This document shows, piece after piece, positions 16,336 through 27,800 of a DNA stretch of 64,000 nucleotides. Source of the stretch: Pelagicoccus sp. SDUM812005 (GTDB taxonomy: Bacteria; Verrucomicrobiota; Verrucomicrobiia; Opitutales; Opitutaceae). Both the position numbers and the translations under genes were made by a program. A model generated the notes under the pieces. That model had not been told where the DNA came from, did no database searches, and saw only the letters and a program-made list of their open reading frames with translations. Positions within the stretch are counted from its first letter, which is position 1. Every line of letters starts with the position of its first letter. The stretch spans positions 1-64,000 of the forward strand of contig NZ_JARXIA010000001.1 in NCBI RefSeq assembly GCF_031127875.1, read 5' to 3'.

Positions 16336-17913
16336 ATGCCGAACGATACGACTATGAGCACCATTTTAATCGTCGATGACGACGAAGAGATCCGTTATTC
16401 GCTAGGACGCGTCCTAGGCAGTCGCGGTTACCACATCGAAACGGCCGGCAGCGGCGAGGAGGGCATCGAGAAGATCAAGGCAGGCTTGAAGCCGGACCTG
16501 ATCATGTGCGACGTGCGCATGGGCGGGATTTCGGGCATCGAAACCTTGCAGCACATGCGTTCGGCCAGCTCGAGTTTGCAGATCGTGTTGATGACGGCGT
16601 TCGGCACGGCCCAGACGGCGATCGAGGCCATGAAGTTCGGGGCTTACGACTACATCATGAAGCCCTTCGACGTGGACAAGGTGATCGAGATCGCGGAGAA
16701 GGCGATCAGCTCGTCGCAGGACATGAAGTCCGCCAATAAGTACGAGAAGAAGGTCAACTACGACGACTACAAGGAAGGCATCGTGGGTAATTCGCCGGCG
16801 ATGCAGGAAGTTTTTAAGGTGATCGGCCAGGTGGCGGCCAGCGACGCGACGGTTTTGGTCACGGGCGAAAGCGGCACCGGCAAGGAGTTGATCGCGAAAT
16901 GTATCGTGCAGCACAGCTTGCGTTCCGGCGGCCCATTCGTGGCGGTGAATTGCGCGGCGATTCCGGACAATCTGATCGAGAGCGAGTTGTTCGGCCACGA
17001 GAAGGGAAGCTTTACGGGCGCCACCACGCAGCGCATCGGCCGCTTCGAGCAGTGCGATCGCGGCACTATTTTTCTCGACGAGATCGGGGACATGGCTTTG
17101 GCGACCCAGACCAAGATTTTGCGCGTCCTGCAGGAGGGCGAAATCCAGCGGGTGGGCAGCACGGAGACCATCAAGGTGGACGTGCGCGTGATCGCGGCCA
17201 CCAACAAGGATTTGGAGAAGATGGTGGAGGAGAAGGAGTTCCGCGAGGACCTCTACTATCGCCTGAACGTTTTCCGGATCCGCGTGCCGGCCCTGAAGGA
17301 GCGCAAGGAGGACATTCCCGATATCGTGGACTTCATGCTGCAGAATTTGGTGAAGGAGCGGAAGGCTCGCGTGACGCGGGTGTCGCCGGATGCCTTGAAG
17401 GCGATCGTCTCCTATGCGTGGCCGGGCAATGTGCGCGAGCTGGGCAACGTGGTTTACCGCAGTGCCGTGGTGGCCCAGGGGGATGCGATTTTGCTGAAGG
17501 ATTTGCCGGATACGATCCGCGGCGCTTCCGGGGAGTCGGCGGCAGCGGTGGCCCCGGCGGCTCCCGTCCCGCCAGCGGAGCCCGTCGCGGCGCCGCTCGC
17601 CGCGGAGAAGCCTGCGGGTATATCGGAAAGCGCCGCGGTCGAGTCGACGGCTGCTGCGGCGGAACCGGTTCCGATGCCGGCGCCCGTTCTGCCGGTGGCG
17701 GAGGTGATGCCGATCTCGCTGCCAGCGATTTACGACAAGCTTTACCACGAGCTGCGGGAGCGGCAGGAGATGCGGATCCTGACCTTGATCGAGCGTCAGA
17801 TGATCGAGCGGGCCATCTCGGAAACGGGAGGCAACCAGGCTCGCGCTGCGGAGATCCTGGGGATCACGCGCAACACTTTGAAGAAGCGCTTGGACGAGTA
17901 CGCTTCGGAATAA
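16336..17913 (+). CDS. NtrC-family sigma-54-dependent response regulator
   Basis: A 525-residue activator: receiver about 8-125 (acidic D14-D16, phospho-acceptor D59), AAA+ domain about 150-390 with Walker A GESGTGKE (near 177), Walker B IFLDEIGD and the sigma-54 contact loop written GSFTGA (near 225) rather than the usual GAFTGA, then a Fis-type helix-turn-helix at about 475-523 ([22 protein letters not shown]). Between the last two lies a 65-residue Ala/Pro/Val-rich linker (about 395-460), much longer than usual. It would activate sigma-54 promoters after phosphorylation by an unlinked kinase. A second start at 16354 ([10 protein letters not shown]) is also good. Confidence 0.93.
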   Translation: MPNDTTMSTILIVDDDEEIRYSLGRVLGSRGYHIETAGSGEEGIEKIKAGLKPDLIMCDVRMGGISGIETLQHMRSASSSLQIVLMTAFGTAQTAIEAMKFGAYDYIMKPFDVDKVIEIAEKAISSSQDMKSANKYEKKVNYDDYKEGIVGNSPAMQEVFKVIGQVAASDATVLVTGESGTGKELIAKCIVQHSLRSGGPFVAVNCAAIPDNLIESELFGHEKGSFTGATTQRIGRFEQCDRGTIFLDEIGDMALATQTKILRVLQEGEIQRVGSTETIKVDVRVIAATNKDLEKMVEEKEFREDLYYRLNVFRIRVPALKERKEDIPDIVDFMLQNLVKERKARVTRVSPDALKAIVSYAWPGNVRELGNVVYRSAVVAQGDAILLKDLPDTIRGASGESAAAVAPAAPVPPAEPVAAPLAAEKPAGISESAAVESTAAAAEPVPMPAPVLPVAEVMPISLPAIYDKLYHELRERQEMRILTLIERQMIERAISETGGNQARAAEILGITRNTLKKRLDEYASE

Positions 17914-18047
17914 GGGGCAACGCTAGGTCGGATCCGTTTCCAAGGCAGGTCGGGCTCGCGGGGTGATGCGAGCCTGCGGCGGGGCGCTGGACTGGCGGTG
18001 TTTTTTGGTTGTCAGCTGGGGAGAAATCGATTGCCAAGTTTGCCCTT

Positions 18048-18953
18048 ATGACGACCGCGTTGATGTTTTCCGGACAAGGCGCCCAGAAAGTGGGCATGGG
18101 CAAGGACCTCTACGAGAACAGCGAGATTGCTCGCGCTCTCTACGACAAGGCCGACGAGATTCTCGGCTGGAAGATCACCGAGCTTTCCTTTGAGGGGCCG
18201 CAGGAGGCTTTGACCGAAACCAAGGTCTGCCAAGTGGCGCTTTTCGTGCACGGCTACGCGGTGTTCGAGATCCTGAAGTCGCAGGGGAAGCTCGACGACG
18301 TCAAGGTTGCCATGGGCTTGAGCCTCGGCGAGGTGACGGCCTACACGGCCGCGGGCGTATTCGATTTCGAGACCGGTCTGAAGGTCGTGGCCGAACGGGC
18401 TCGCCTGATGCAGGAAGCTTGCGAGGCGACCAATGGTTCCATGGCGGCGGTGATCGGCGTGGAGCGCGAGGTGGTCGCGTCGTTTTGCGAAGAGATGGGC
18501 GTGGAAATGGCCAATCTCAATTGCCCGGGCCAGATCGTCATCTCCGGCGAGGCGGCCAAGATCGAGGCTGCGGTGGCGGCCGGCAAGGAGCGCGGCTTTC
18601 GCCGCGTGATGCCGCTCGACGTGGCGGGCGCCTACCACAGCCGTCTGATGATGCCGGCTCGCGACGGTTTCGCGGCGTTTTTGGCGGGGATCGAATTCAA
18701 GGCTCCGCAGTACACGGTTTTCACCAACACGACCGGCAAGGAAGTATCCGAGCCCAACGACCTGCGCGAGGCCTTGGTCAAGCAAGTGGTTTCCTCGGTG
18801 CTTTGGGAGGACTGCATGGTGAACGCGGCCGCGGGCGGAGTGGATCTCTTCTGGGAGCTCGGCGTGGGCGGCGTGCTCAAGGGGCAGGTCAAGCGCACCA
18901 ACAAGGATTGGGCGAACGCGGCTTTCGAAACTTGGGCTGACTTGCAATCGTAA
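18048..18953 (+). CDS. fabD: Malonyl-CoA:ACP transacylase
   Basis: A 301-residue FabD, which loads malonyl groups onto acyl carrier protein for fatty-acid synthesis. The start MTTALMFSGQGAQKVGMG is typical. The nucleophile is S92 in GLSLGE (GHSLGE in E. coli; Leu at this place is found in other FabD proteins), and the catalytic His is H197 in AYHSRLM. ATG 18048 is chosen because the conserved first strand follows at once. It is a single gene here, 36 kb from the fabZ-fabI pair in the same window. Confidence 0.95.
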   Translation: MTTALMFSGQGAQKVGMGKDLYENSEIARALYDKADEILGWKITELSFEGPQEALTETKVCQVALFVHGYAVFEILKSQGKLDDVKVAMGLSLGEVTAYTAAGVFDFETGLKVVAERARLMQEACEATNGSMAAVIGVEREVVASFCEEMGVEMANLNCPGQIVISGEAAKIEAAVAAGKERGFRRVMPLDVAGAYHSRLMMPARDGFAAFLAGIEFKAPQYTVFTNTTGKEVSEPNDLREALVKQVVSSVLWEDCMVNAAAGGVDLFWELGVGGVLKGQVKRTNKDWANAAFETWADLQS

Positions 18954-19010
18954 CAGTAAAGCGGGAATCGGAGGAATCCGGCTGACTGTCTGACGCGTTA
19001 CAAGGTTGCA

Positions 19011-19025
19011 GGGGGACGTTCCCCC
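19011..19025. promoter_or_regulatory. GC dyad directly upstream of TonB-dependent receptor start
   Basis: GGGGGACGTTCCCCC is a 6-bp perfect inverted repeat with a 3-base centre, ending 10 bp before the receptor ATG. It could be an operator or an RNA hairpin over the initiation region; no matching regulator is known from the window. Confidence 0.35.
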
Positions 19026-19035
19026 GCTTGTAGCC

Positions 19036-21066
19036 ATGTGTGTGACCATTCGACCTCCTTTGCCTTTTGCATTTTCTGTTGCTTGCCTTGTAGTTGCTTG
19101 TGAACTACAGGCTCACGACGCGGTTTACCTGCCCGGTTTCGAAGTGACCGGACAGGATACGCCCTTGCACGGGGAGGCCATCAGCGCCTCGCAAGGGTTC
19201 GCGGGCGGGAGCGACCTGTCGCTAAGTATGGCGGATGGAGCGGGCGGCTTGCTGGAAGCGGTGCCGGGAATGGTTGCCACCCAGCACAGCGGCTCGGGCA
19301 AGGCGAACCAATACTTTTTGCGCGGCTTCAATCTCGACCACGGGACGGACTTCTCGGTTTCGGTGGACGGGATGCAGGTGAATACGCCGAGCCATGGGCA
19401 TGGACAGGGCTACGCTGACGTTAATTTCCTGATTCCGGAGATGGTCTCGATGGTTTCGTACTTGAAGGGGCCCTACTACGCTTTGGTAGGGGACTTCGCC
19501 TCGACCGGCTCCGCCAGCCTCCAGCTAAGGAACGTGTTGGAACAGGATTTCGCCGAGCTCGCCTTGGAGGAGCACGGTCGGCAGAGAGTGGTTGCAGGCA
19601 TGGGGCGCGATTGGGGAAAGGCTGACACGATCTTCGCGTTGGAGCTGGAGTCGAACGACGGGCCTTGGGAGCTCGACGAGAATTTGGACAAGCGAAACGC
19701 CTTGTTTCGCCTTTCCGGCGGCAGCTACGACGAGCGGTATTCGGTAACGGCGATGTCCTACGACTCCAGTTGGGACGCGACCGACCAGATCCCGGAGCGC
19801 TCGGTGCAAGCGGGTGAGCTCTCGGACTTCGGTTTCGTGGATCCGACAGTAGGCGGCAGGACGACCCGGTATAGCGTATCGGCAAATTGGAGACGAGACG
19901 TGGGCCACGTGAGGACTTTTGCGACGGCGTACGCGATCCACTACGACATGAACCTATGGTCGAACTTCACCTATTTCTTGGAGGATCCTGAGAATGGCGA
20001 CCAGTTCGAGCAGGCGGACCGACGGCAAAGCTACGGCATGACCTTTGGGAAAACGTTTTATTACCAGGAACTTTTCGGTAAGCAGATGAGCCAGACCGTT
20101 GCCCTGCAAGGCCGGTGGGACGCCATCGACCGATTAGGTCTGTACGCGACGAAGGAGCGGGAGCGGCTTGCGACAGTGAGGGAAGATGTAGCGGATGTGG
20201 TTTCCACTGCTTTGGCGTACGAAGCGAAGATCGATTGGACGCCTCGTTTCAGGAGTCACCTCGGGCTTCGTATCGATGGTACGGATATGTCGGTGAGAGG
20301 CGAACAGGCGGGAAATACGGGCAGCGCTACGGATTGGATCGCTAGCCCCAAGCTGAATCTCGTCTATACCATGAACGACTCGGTGGAGTGGTACGCGAGC
20401 GCGGGGGACGCCTTTCACAGCAATGACGCGCGAGGCGCGGCGGTGGGAATCGATCCTTTGGTACGTTCGCACGGAAGGGAAATTGGCGCTCGTTACCAGT
20501 TGTCAGGAAAAGTGAATACATCGATCGCTCTTTGGGACCTGGATCTCGATTCCGAGCTGCTGTATGTGGGGGATGCTGGCAGCACGGAGGCGTCACGGCC
20601 GAGCGAGCGGCAGGGAGTGGACTGGACGACGTTTTTCGCTTTGAGCGAAAAGGTGAATGCGGACCTGGATTTCGCCTGGAGCGACGCCCAGTTCAGTGAC
20701 AGCTCTCCCGACGGGAACTTGATTCCCGGGGTGGTCGAACGCAAGTGGGGCGCTGGCGTTTCGTACCAGTTGACCGAGTCGCTCAACTTGGCTGCTCGGT
20801 ATCGATATTTTGGAGGCAGGCCTTTGGTGGAGGACGGGAGCGTCTATTCGGAGGCGTCCGACAGCGTGTCGCTGCGTTTGAGCCGAGAAGGCGAATCGTG
20901 GGATTGGACGGTGCAAGTCTCTAACCTTTTTGATTCTCGGGATCCGGACATTAGCTACTATTACGAGTCGCGTCTGCCCGGGGAATCGTTGGCAGGAGTG
21001 GCCGACATCCATTCCCATGTGATGAAGCCACGCACGGTACAGCTGCGCGTGAAGCGGAAATTTTAG
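19036..21066 (+). CDS. TonB-dependent outer-membrane receptor
   Basis: A 676-residue receptor with a signal peptide (about 1-26, ending ACELQA), a plug domain (LPGFEVTG, then QYFLRGFNLDHGTDFSVSVDG and PSHGHGQGYADVNFLIPE) and a 22-strand barrel ending in RTVQLRVKRKF, with the terminal Phe needed for barrel insertion. The His-rich HGHGQGYADVNFLIP plug motif marks a specific receptor family that I believe is often linked to metal or cofactor uptake, but the substrate is not established. ATG 19036 is preferred to an earlier frame start at 19006 because the signal peptide begins there. The TonB genes at 3620-5173 could energise it. Confidence 0.92.
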   Translation: MCVTIRPPLPFAFSVACLVVACELQAHDAVYLPGFEVTGQDTPLHGEAISASQGFAGGSDLSLSMADGAGGLLEAVPGMVATQHSGSGKANQYFLRGFNLDHGTDFSVSVDGMQVNTPSHGHGQGYADVNFLIPEMVSMVSYLKGPYYALVGDFASTGSASLQLRNVLEQDFAELALEEHGRQRVVAGMGRDWGKADTIFALELESNDGPWELDENLDKRNALFRLSGGSYDERYSVTAMSYDSSWDATDQIPERSVQAGELSDFGFVDPTVGGRTTRYSVSANWRRDVGHVRTFATAYAIHYDMNLWSNFTYFLEDPENGDQFEQADRRQSYGMTFGKTFYYQELFGKQMSQTVALQGRWDAIDRLGLYATKERERLATVREDVADVVSTALAYEAKIDWTPRFRSHLGLRIDGTDMSVRGEQAGNTGSATDWIASPKLNLVYTMNDSVEWYASAGDAFHSNDARGAAVGIDPLVRSHGREIGARYQLSGKVNTSIALWDLDLDSELLYVGDAGSTEASRPSERQGVDWTTFFALSEKVNADLDFAWSDAQFSDSSPDGNLIPGVVERKWGAGVSYQLTESLNLAARYRYFGGRPLVEDGSVYSEASDSVSLRLSREGESWDWTVQVSNLFDSRDPDISYYYESRLPGESLAGVADIHSHVMKPRTVQLRVKRKF

Positions 21067-21073
21067 CGGTTTC

Positions 21074-21087
21074 GCGAGCTAGCTCGC
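21074..21087. terminator. 14-bp perfect palindrome between convergent genes
   Basis: GCGAGCTAGCTCGC lies between the stop of the receptor gene and the end of the convergent gene. As a true palindrome without loop bases it forms only a short hairpin; a weak bidirectional terminator is possible. Confidence 0.3.
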
Positions 21088-21092
21088 TCCTG

Positions 21093-21596
21093 CTATTTCT
21101 GGGGCGGGAGTGGCGAGTCCTGTTGGTCCACGAAGAGCATAAAGGGAGGATGCCAGCGTCCCGACTTGTCGCGATAGGTGACGCGTACGCCGAATCCGTC
21201 GGGCGGAAAGCGATTGAGGATGGGGGCGGACAGGCGGAGTTCGGGGTCGCTCGAAGGGGTGAAGACGTAGTCGATCTGTATGTCGTCCTCTCGGTTTAAG
21301 CCAATGGTGGCGGACTCGAGCTGGAGAGCGGATTCCGTATCCAAGATTTGGATGAGGTCGGGAGCGGCCGCTTGGAAGCGCTGCTGCCAAGCGGGGAACT
21401 CGGCTGGATCGAAAAGGATGCCGTTGGAGGGGGTGGGGTCGCAGGCGGCGACGCCGGTGGATCGGGCCATCTCCAGTTTCGCGACGGTCGACTTTCGTTT
21501 CTCTTGGATTTCGAGGGTGATTTCGAAGGAGTCGTGAGCGTGGGAGACGCACAGCCCTAATGAGGCGAATGCGCAAAGGAAGAAGGGACGTATCAT
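21093..21596 (-). CDS. Exported protein of unknown function beside TonB-dependent receptor
   Basis: A 167-residue protein with a clean signal peptide (MIRPFFLCAFASLGLCVSHAHD, cleavage near SHA-HD). The mature part is a beta-rich domain beginning HDSFEITLEIQ, with two short WQQRF and IQIDYVF segments and no membrane helix. The mature N-terminus resembles periplasmic AHD/AHE-starting proteins found near HupE/UreJ-type transporters, but I cannot name a family. It is convergent with the receptor gene, with only 26 bp between them. Confidence 0.7.
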   Translation of the reverse strand: MIRPFFLCAFASLGLCVSHAHDSFEITLEIQEKRKSTVAKLEMARSTGVAACDPTPSNGILFDPAEFPAWQQRFQAAAPDLIQILDTESALQLESATIGLNREDDIQIDYVFTPSSDPELRLSAPILNRFPPDGFGVRVTYRDKSGRWHPPFMLFVDQQDSPLPPQK

Positions 21597-21858
21597 GATG
21601 CTGGAGTCACTGGGGAAAAGGGATTTTTCCTAAAGCATTTATAGTGGAGCGGAGGGCTGCGATTCTTCCGCGATTTGACTGTCTGAATCGAGTTGGGTGG
21701 AGTTTTTCCGGTTGCTGTGAGGATTTAGGAAACTGCCTGTTTTTAGGCAAATTTTAACTTTTGTAGAAACTCACCCCATGCGTCTTTAGAGACCTTGTTT
21801 TCTTCGCTGTATTGAAACTAGCCCTACGCTAGCCCAACCCGTTTATAGACCTCGCCTG

Positions 21859-24800
21859 ATGTTTAGACCAACCCGCTTACTACGTGGGATAGCTGCTGCT
21901 TTGGCTGCATTTTCAGCTATCCTGTTGACTCAAATCCAAGCCCAGCCGCACCAGCTGGAGTTTCTCGACCGAGGCCTTGTCGCCGTTAAGGCGAATGAGG
22001 CGCAGATCTACGTGACCTGGCGATTGCTGGTGAGCGATTCGGATGAAGTCGGCTTTAACGTTTACCGCTCGGCCAACGGTCAGCCGGCCACCCGCTTGAA
22101 TGCGTCGCCCTTGTTCGCGACCACGGACTATACTGATAGCGCTGCTGATCTTTCTGTATCCAATTCCTATTACGTGCGTCCGGTGAAGAACGGGGTCGAG
22201 CTTGCTGCGAGCCGTCCCTTCGAAATTGCGGCGGGCGCTCCGGTGCAGCAGTACCTGAGTCTTCCGCTTCAGATACCGGAGGGAGGGACGACGCCCGACG
22301 GGGTCGAGTATTCCTATTCGGCGAATGACCTTTCGGTGGGAGATCTCGACGGGGACGGTCGCTACGAGATCGTGGTGAAGTGGTACCCTTCGAACGCGAA
22401 GGACAACGCCCAGTCCGGTCACACGGGCAATTGCTTGCTCGATGCCTACACCTTGGAAGGGGAGTTGTTGTGGCGGATCGATCTTGGCGTGAATATCCGC
22501 TCCGGATCTCACTACACGCAGTTTATCGTGTACGATCTCGATGGAGACGGCATCGCCGAGTTGGCCTGCCGTACGGCGGAAGGTTCGATGGACGCGAGCG
22601 GCGCTTTCGTGGGAGCGGAGGAAAAGTGGTTTGGCGATCGTCCGCCGATGGATCATAGCGCGGACCGCCGCAATGGCAGTGGATACATTCTGGATGGACC
22701 GGAGTTTCTTACCGTTTTCGATGGTCGCACAGGGCTCGAGCTCTCTTCGACCTTGTACGAGCCGCAGCGCGTTCCGGGAACTTATTTCCCGACGCCAGCG
22801 GAAACGGAAGCGATCTGGGGAGATGGATACGGCAACCGCATTGACCGTTTCTTAGGCACGGTTGCGTACCTCGATGGCGAGCGTCCGAGCCTTGTCATGT
22901 GTCGTGGATACTACACGGGTCGCAATGGCATTCCCGGGCGAACGGTGTTGGCGGCTTACGACTGGCGTGATGGAGTGCTCAGCAAGCGTTGGGTGTTCGA
23001 TACCTATGGCAATCCGGAGAACGATTCCTATCGTGGACAAGGGGCCCACAGCGTAACGGTAGGCGACGTGGATGGCGATGGCCGCGACGAAATCGTCTAC
23101 GGCGCCTGCGCCATCGACGACGACGGTACTGGACTTTACAATACAGGCATCGGTCATGGAGACGCGCTGCACCTGTCCGACATGGATCCGGATCGTCCCG
23201 GTTTGGAGGTTTGGATGCCGCACGAGTCTCCGTCGAGCTATGGCGAATACGGTTCGGAGCTGCACGATGCGGCGACGGGCGAGGTCTTGTTCGGCGTTTC
23301 GGGCGAAGGCTCGGACGTGGGTCGCGGCGCCGCAGCCGATATTGATCCGCGCTACCGTGGCTATGAAACGTGGGCGTCGCGTGGTGGCGTTCACTCGATT
23401 ACGGGCGAGTCTATTCCGACCAACGGAAATCCGTCCATGAACTTCCTGGTTTGGTGGGACGAGGATCCGCTGCGCGAATTGTTGGATGGAACTCGCATCG
23501 ACAAGTGGAACTGGAACTTGGGGGTGCGGGAAGAGATCTTCACCGATACGGGCATTTCTTCGAACAACTCTACCAAGGCGACTCCCAACTTGAGTGGTGA
23601 CATCTATGGCGACTGGCGCGAGGAGGTCATCTGGCGTTCGACCGATAGCTCCGAATTACGCATCTATAGCACGATCATTCCGGCGAGAAACCGGATGACG
23701 ACCTTGATGCACGATCGTCAGTACCGCATTGCGATCAGCTGGCAAAACGTAGCTTACAACCAACCGCCGCACCCCAGCTTCTTCATTGGAGAAGGGATGG
23801 CGACGCCTCCGAAGCCGGACTATTTTTACGCGAGCTCGAACGAAGCCCCGTTGGTAGAGCTGGTTTCTCCTGGGGAAGGTAGCATCTTTGAGGAAGGCGA
23901 TGTGGCTTCGCTGGTTGCGGAAGCGGCCGATGTCGATGGAAGCGTAGACGCGGTCGAGTTTTTCGAGAACGCGAGCTTCTTGGGAACGGATCTGACCGAT
24001 CCTTATACGGCGCTTTGGGACGCGAGCAACGGCGGTTCCTATCTCCTGAGAGCAGTGGCCACCGACAACGAGGGGCTGCAGTCCGTCTCGCTTCCGGTGA
24101 CGGTAACGGTGGGCCACACGGAGTCTCATGACGAAGCAACTGCGGAGAGCGGCTGGACGCCTTTGGAATCCGAGCATGCCGGGTATCGAGGCGATGGATA
24201 CTTCGCTTTTAGCCGCCCTTGGCATTTTATCGAGTTTAGCGAATTGGACGGCGGCCTGGTAGGAGGTGAGAAAACGTTGCGTATCCGCTACAGCGCGGCA
24301 CGCCCAGGCGTGAACCCTTGCTTTCTGATCGTGAACGGGGTGCGTCAAATGATCCAATTGCCGTCGACCGGCGCTTGGACGGAGTGGCGTACCTTCGAAA
24401 TCAAGGTGCCGCTCGATAGTGGTCCGGTGAATACAGTGCGTTTGCAAGCGCGCGGCGGTCAGGCGATGATCGATGAGTTGACGGTCGCGGGCGTGGTCCG
24501 CAACCAGGATCCGGAGCTCGATCTGGTCACGCCGCAGAACGGAGCGAGCTTCGCGGAAGGCTCCGACATCTTGATCCGTGTGCAGGCTCAGGACATCGGC
24601 GGCGCTATTGCGTCGGTGGAATTTTTTGCGGGAGAGGTGTCGCTCGGCAGCGTGACCGAAGCGCCTTACCAACTCGCTTGGAACGGTGTGAGCGAGGGGC
24701 TCTACACGCTTAAGGCCAGGGCGACTGACGATCTCGGCGCGAGCGCTGAATCGAACGAAGCGGTGGTGCTCGTGAACAATCCTCCGAGTGTGGCGATCAG

Positions 24801-27800
24801 CGCTCCTAGCCCGGGAGCTTACATTCCTTCTGGCGAAGTGGTTACGATCGTAGCGGATGCGGACGACGGCGTTGGCAACGTTGCGGCGGTAGACTTTTTC
24901 GAGGGCGAGAATCTGCTCGGCAGCGATTCCGAAGCACCGTTTTCGATGGATTGGTCGAGCGAAGTGGAGGGGCCTTACAGCTTTTCTGCGGTGGCGACCG
25001 ACAATCGCGGAGCGTCGACGCGTTCGCGGTCCGTGGAGGTCACGGTAAATCCGGCTGGATACAGTGTGGTCTACCAGGCGGAGGACGCCACTCTAGCGGG
25101 CGATTCCGCGCCGGAGTCGACCAATGCCGGCTTTAACGGAACGGGTTACGTCAACTCGCCCACGGAAGGTGGCTCGATCCTTTTCGAAAACGTGGACGGC
25201 GGTTCCGGTAGCATGGCTATCCTGCGGATTCGCTATGCGCTCGGCGCGGCAGCGTCCCGTACGGGAAGGCTCACGGTGAATGGCGCCAGCCAGGATATTG
25301 AGTTTCCGCCAACCGGTAGTTGGACGACGTATACGACGATGGATTTGCCGTTTCCCTTCGACGCGATGGAATCGAACTCCGTCGAGATCGAGTCGACCGG
25401 CGAAGACCTTGCCAACATCGACGAGATCGCGGTACTCGGCTTGCAGAGCGAAGAAGATCGTACCTACCACGCGGAAAACGCGGATGCGGAAAACGTATCG
25501 CTCGAATCGAACAACGCCGGCTTTAACGGAACCGGATTCTACAACTTCCCAAGCTCGGATGGAGTGCTCGAATTCCGCGAGATCGACGGCGGTATTGGCG
25601 GCAGCATTACGATGCGGGTTCGCTATGCTCTCGGAGCGTCGGGTGTGCGTACGGGAACGCTCACGATCAACGGTGTCGCGTCGCCGATCGACTTCCCATC
25701 CACCGGAGCTTGGACTTCTTATCAGTTCATCGAGTTGAACGTTTCCTTGCTGGCGGGACCTCAGAATACGATCCGCATCGCCTCGATCGGGAACGACCTT
25801 GGCAATGTCGACGAGATCGTGCTTTCCGGAATCACTCCGAACGAAATTCCAGAGGTTACGCTGCTCACTCCGACCGATCAGGAGAGCGATCCCGTTCGCG
25901 TATTCGCGGTGGGTGATTCCACAGTCGCGTCCTACGGCAGCAACTACTATCCGCAGCGTGGATGGGGCCAGGAGCTCCAGCATTTCTTGTACGATGGGGC
26001 GTTCGAGGTGGTCAACCGCGCTCGCGGTGGACGCAGCTCTCGCAGCTATATCGAAGAAGGGATCTGGGATTCCTTGAAGGCGGAGTTGGCGGAGGGCGAT
26101 TACGTCTTGATCCAATTCGGACACAACGATCGCGATTGGTCGAAGGCCGAGCGCTATACGCCGCCGGCTGACTACAAGGTCTACTTGGCTCAGTACGTCA
26201 ACGAGGCGCGAGCCCTGGGCGCGAACCCGATCCTTGTCACTCCGATGGTTATGAACGCTTGGAGAGACGGCGTCATGCGCAACGTCTTCACCGAGTCTGG
26301 AAACGATTACGCGGGAGCCATGAAGGAAGTGGCTGCGGAACTGAGCGTGCCGCTAGTCGATCTCAATGCCAAGTCGCACGCGTTCTTCAGCGTCATGGAC
26401 TACGAGACCGCAGGCCGCTATTACTTCAACAAGTATGAAGCGGGTGAGTACGCGAACTTTCCGGATGGCATCAACGACGGTACGCACTTCCAGCAAATGG
26501 GAGCCCTGCTGATGGCTAAGTTCATCGCCGAAGGATTCCGTGAACTTGAAGACGATGCCATCGTGGGCGAGCTCGCTGCGGCGTTGAAGGCTCAGTATCC
26601 GATTTCCGTTAAAGCGAATGACGGTAGCTATGGTATTGTAACCTTGAATACAGAGCTTCCGGAAGGAGCTACTGTTACCCTGAAGGCTCTCGCGGCCGAG
26701 GGGCACAGTTTCGTTAGCTGGAAGGACGGGGACAATGAAGCGGTCGCAGCTACGAACATCCACACCTTTGAAATGGGGCGTGAAGGCCTGACGTTCATCG
26801 CTTACTTCGACAACGAGACCGCTGTTTCCGCTCCGGCACCAGGGAGCAAGATTCCTGCGGGTTCGAACTCGGGAAGCGGTTGGAGCGTTGGCGACGAAAT
26901 GCTTTTCACGGCGGATGCGACCGATCCCGATGGCTCAGTGGTGAAGGTGGAGTACTTCGCTCGCAATTCGGATAACAAGATCGGCGAAGCGACCGAAGCT
27001 CCCTACGCCTTCGTTTGGGCGGTGCAAGGGGGAGTCTACGAGGTCTGGGCGGAGGCGGTTGACGAGCATGGAGCCCGTGGTCGTTCGCAGTCCTATTTGG
27101 TAGACATCGATATCCAGAACGACGCGCCGACCGTCGAGCTTGTTAGCCCAGTTAATCGCGCGATTGTGGACGCGGGCTCGAACGTTACTATCGAAGCGAA
27201 TGCAGCGGACGCGGATGGGGAGATCCTTCGCGTCGAGTTCTACGCAAACGGGAGCCTCCTTGGTAGCGACGAAGAAGCGCCTTATGCCTTGGATTGGTCG
27301 GTGCCGGAGGCGGGTACCCATATCCTAGGCGTCAGGGCTGTGGATAATTTCGGCGAAGCCTCGGCCGTCGACGAAGTAAAGGTCTCTGCCTTCTTCGCGG
27401 AAGGAGGAGAGCTGTTGCAGGAGGCCGAAGACGGTATCCTGTCCGGCAACTTCGTGATCATCGATGACGTAGCTGCAAGCGGCGGAAAAGCGGTCGAAGC
27501 TTTCGGTGGAAGCGGGGAGGATTGGGTCGAGTTCCAGTTCAACGTGGAAGTCGGCGGCTTCTACCAGATCCGCGCCTTGGTGAAGGCGATCGACGGCAAC
27601 AACGACTCCATGTTCGTAACGATCGACGGCGACACCAGCACGACGCACACCTGGGATGTCGCTCGTTCCTCGAACTTCATCAACGACTATGTGAAGAATC
27701 GTCGCGGCGAGGATCCGGTGATCGTTCTTTTGCCGCGCGGCGCTCACGTGGTACGTTTCGCTTACCGCGAGCACCTGGAGCTCGACCAAGTCGAGTTGGA

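Noticed and set aside
18315-18330. FabD active site GLSLGE as a defect (GHSLGE expected)
   Set aside because: The nucleophile S92 and catalytic H197 are intact, and Leu at this position occurs in functional FabD proteins.
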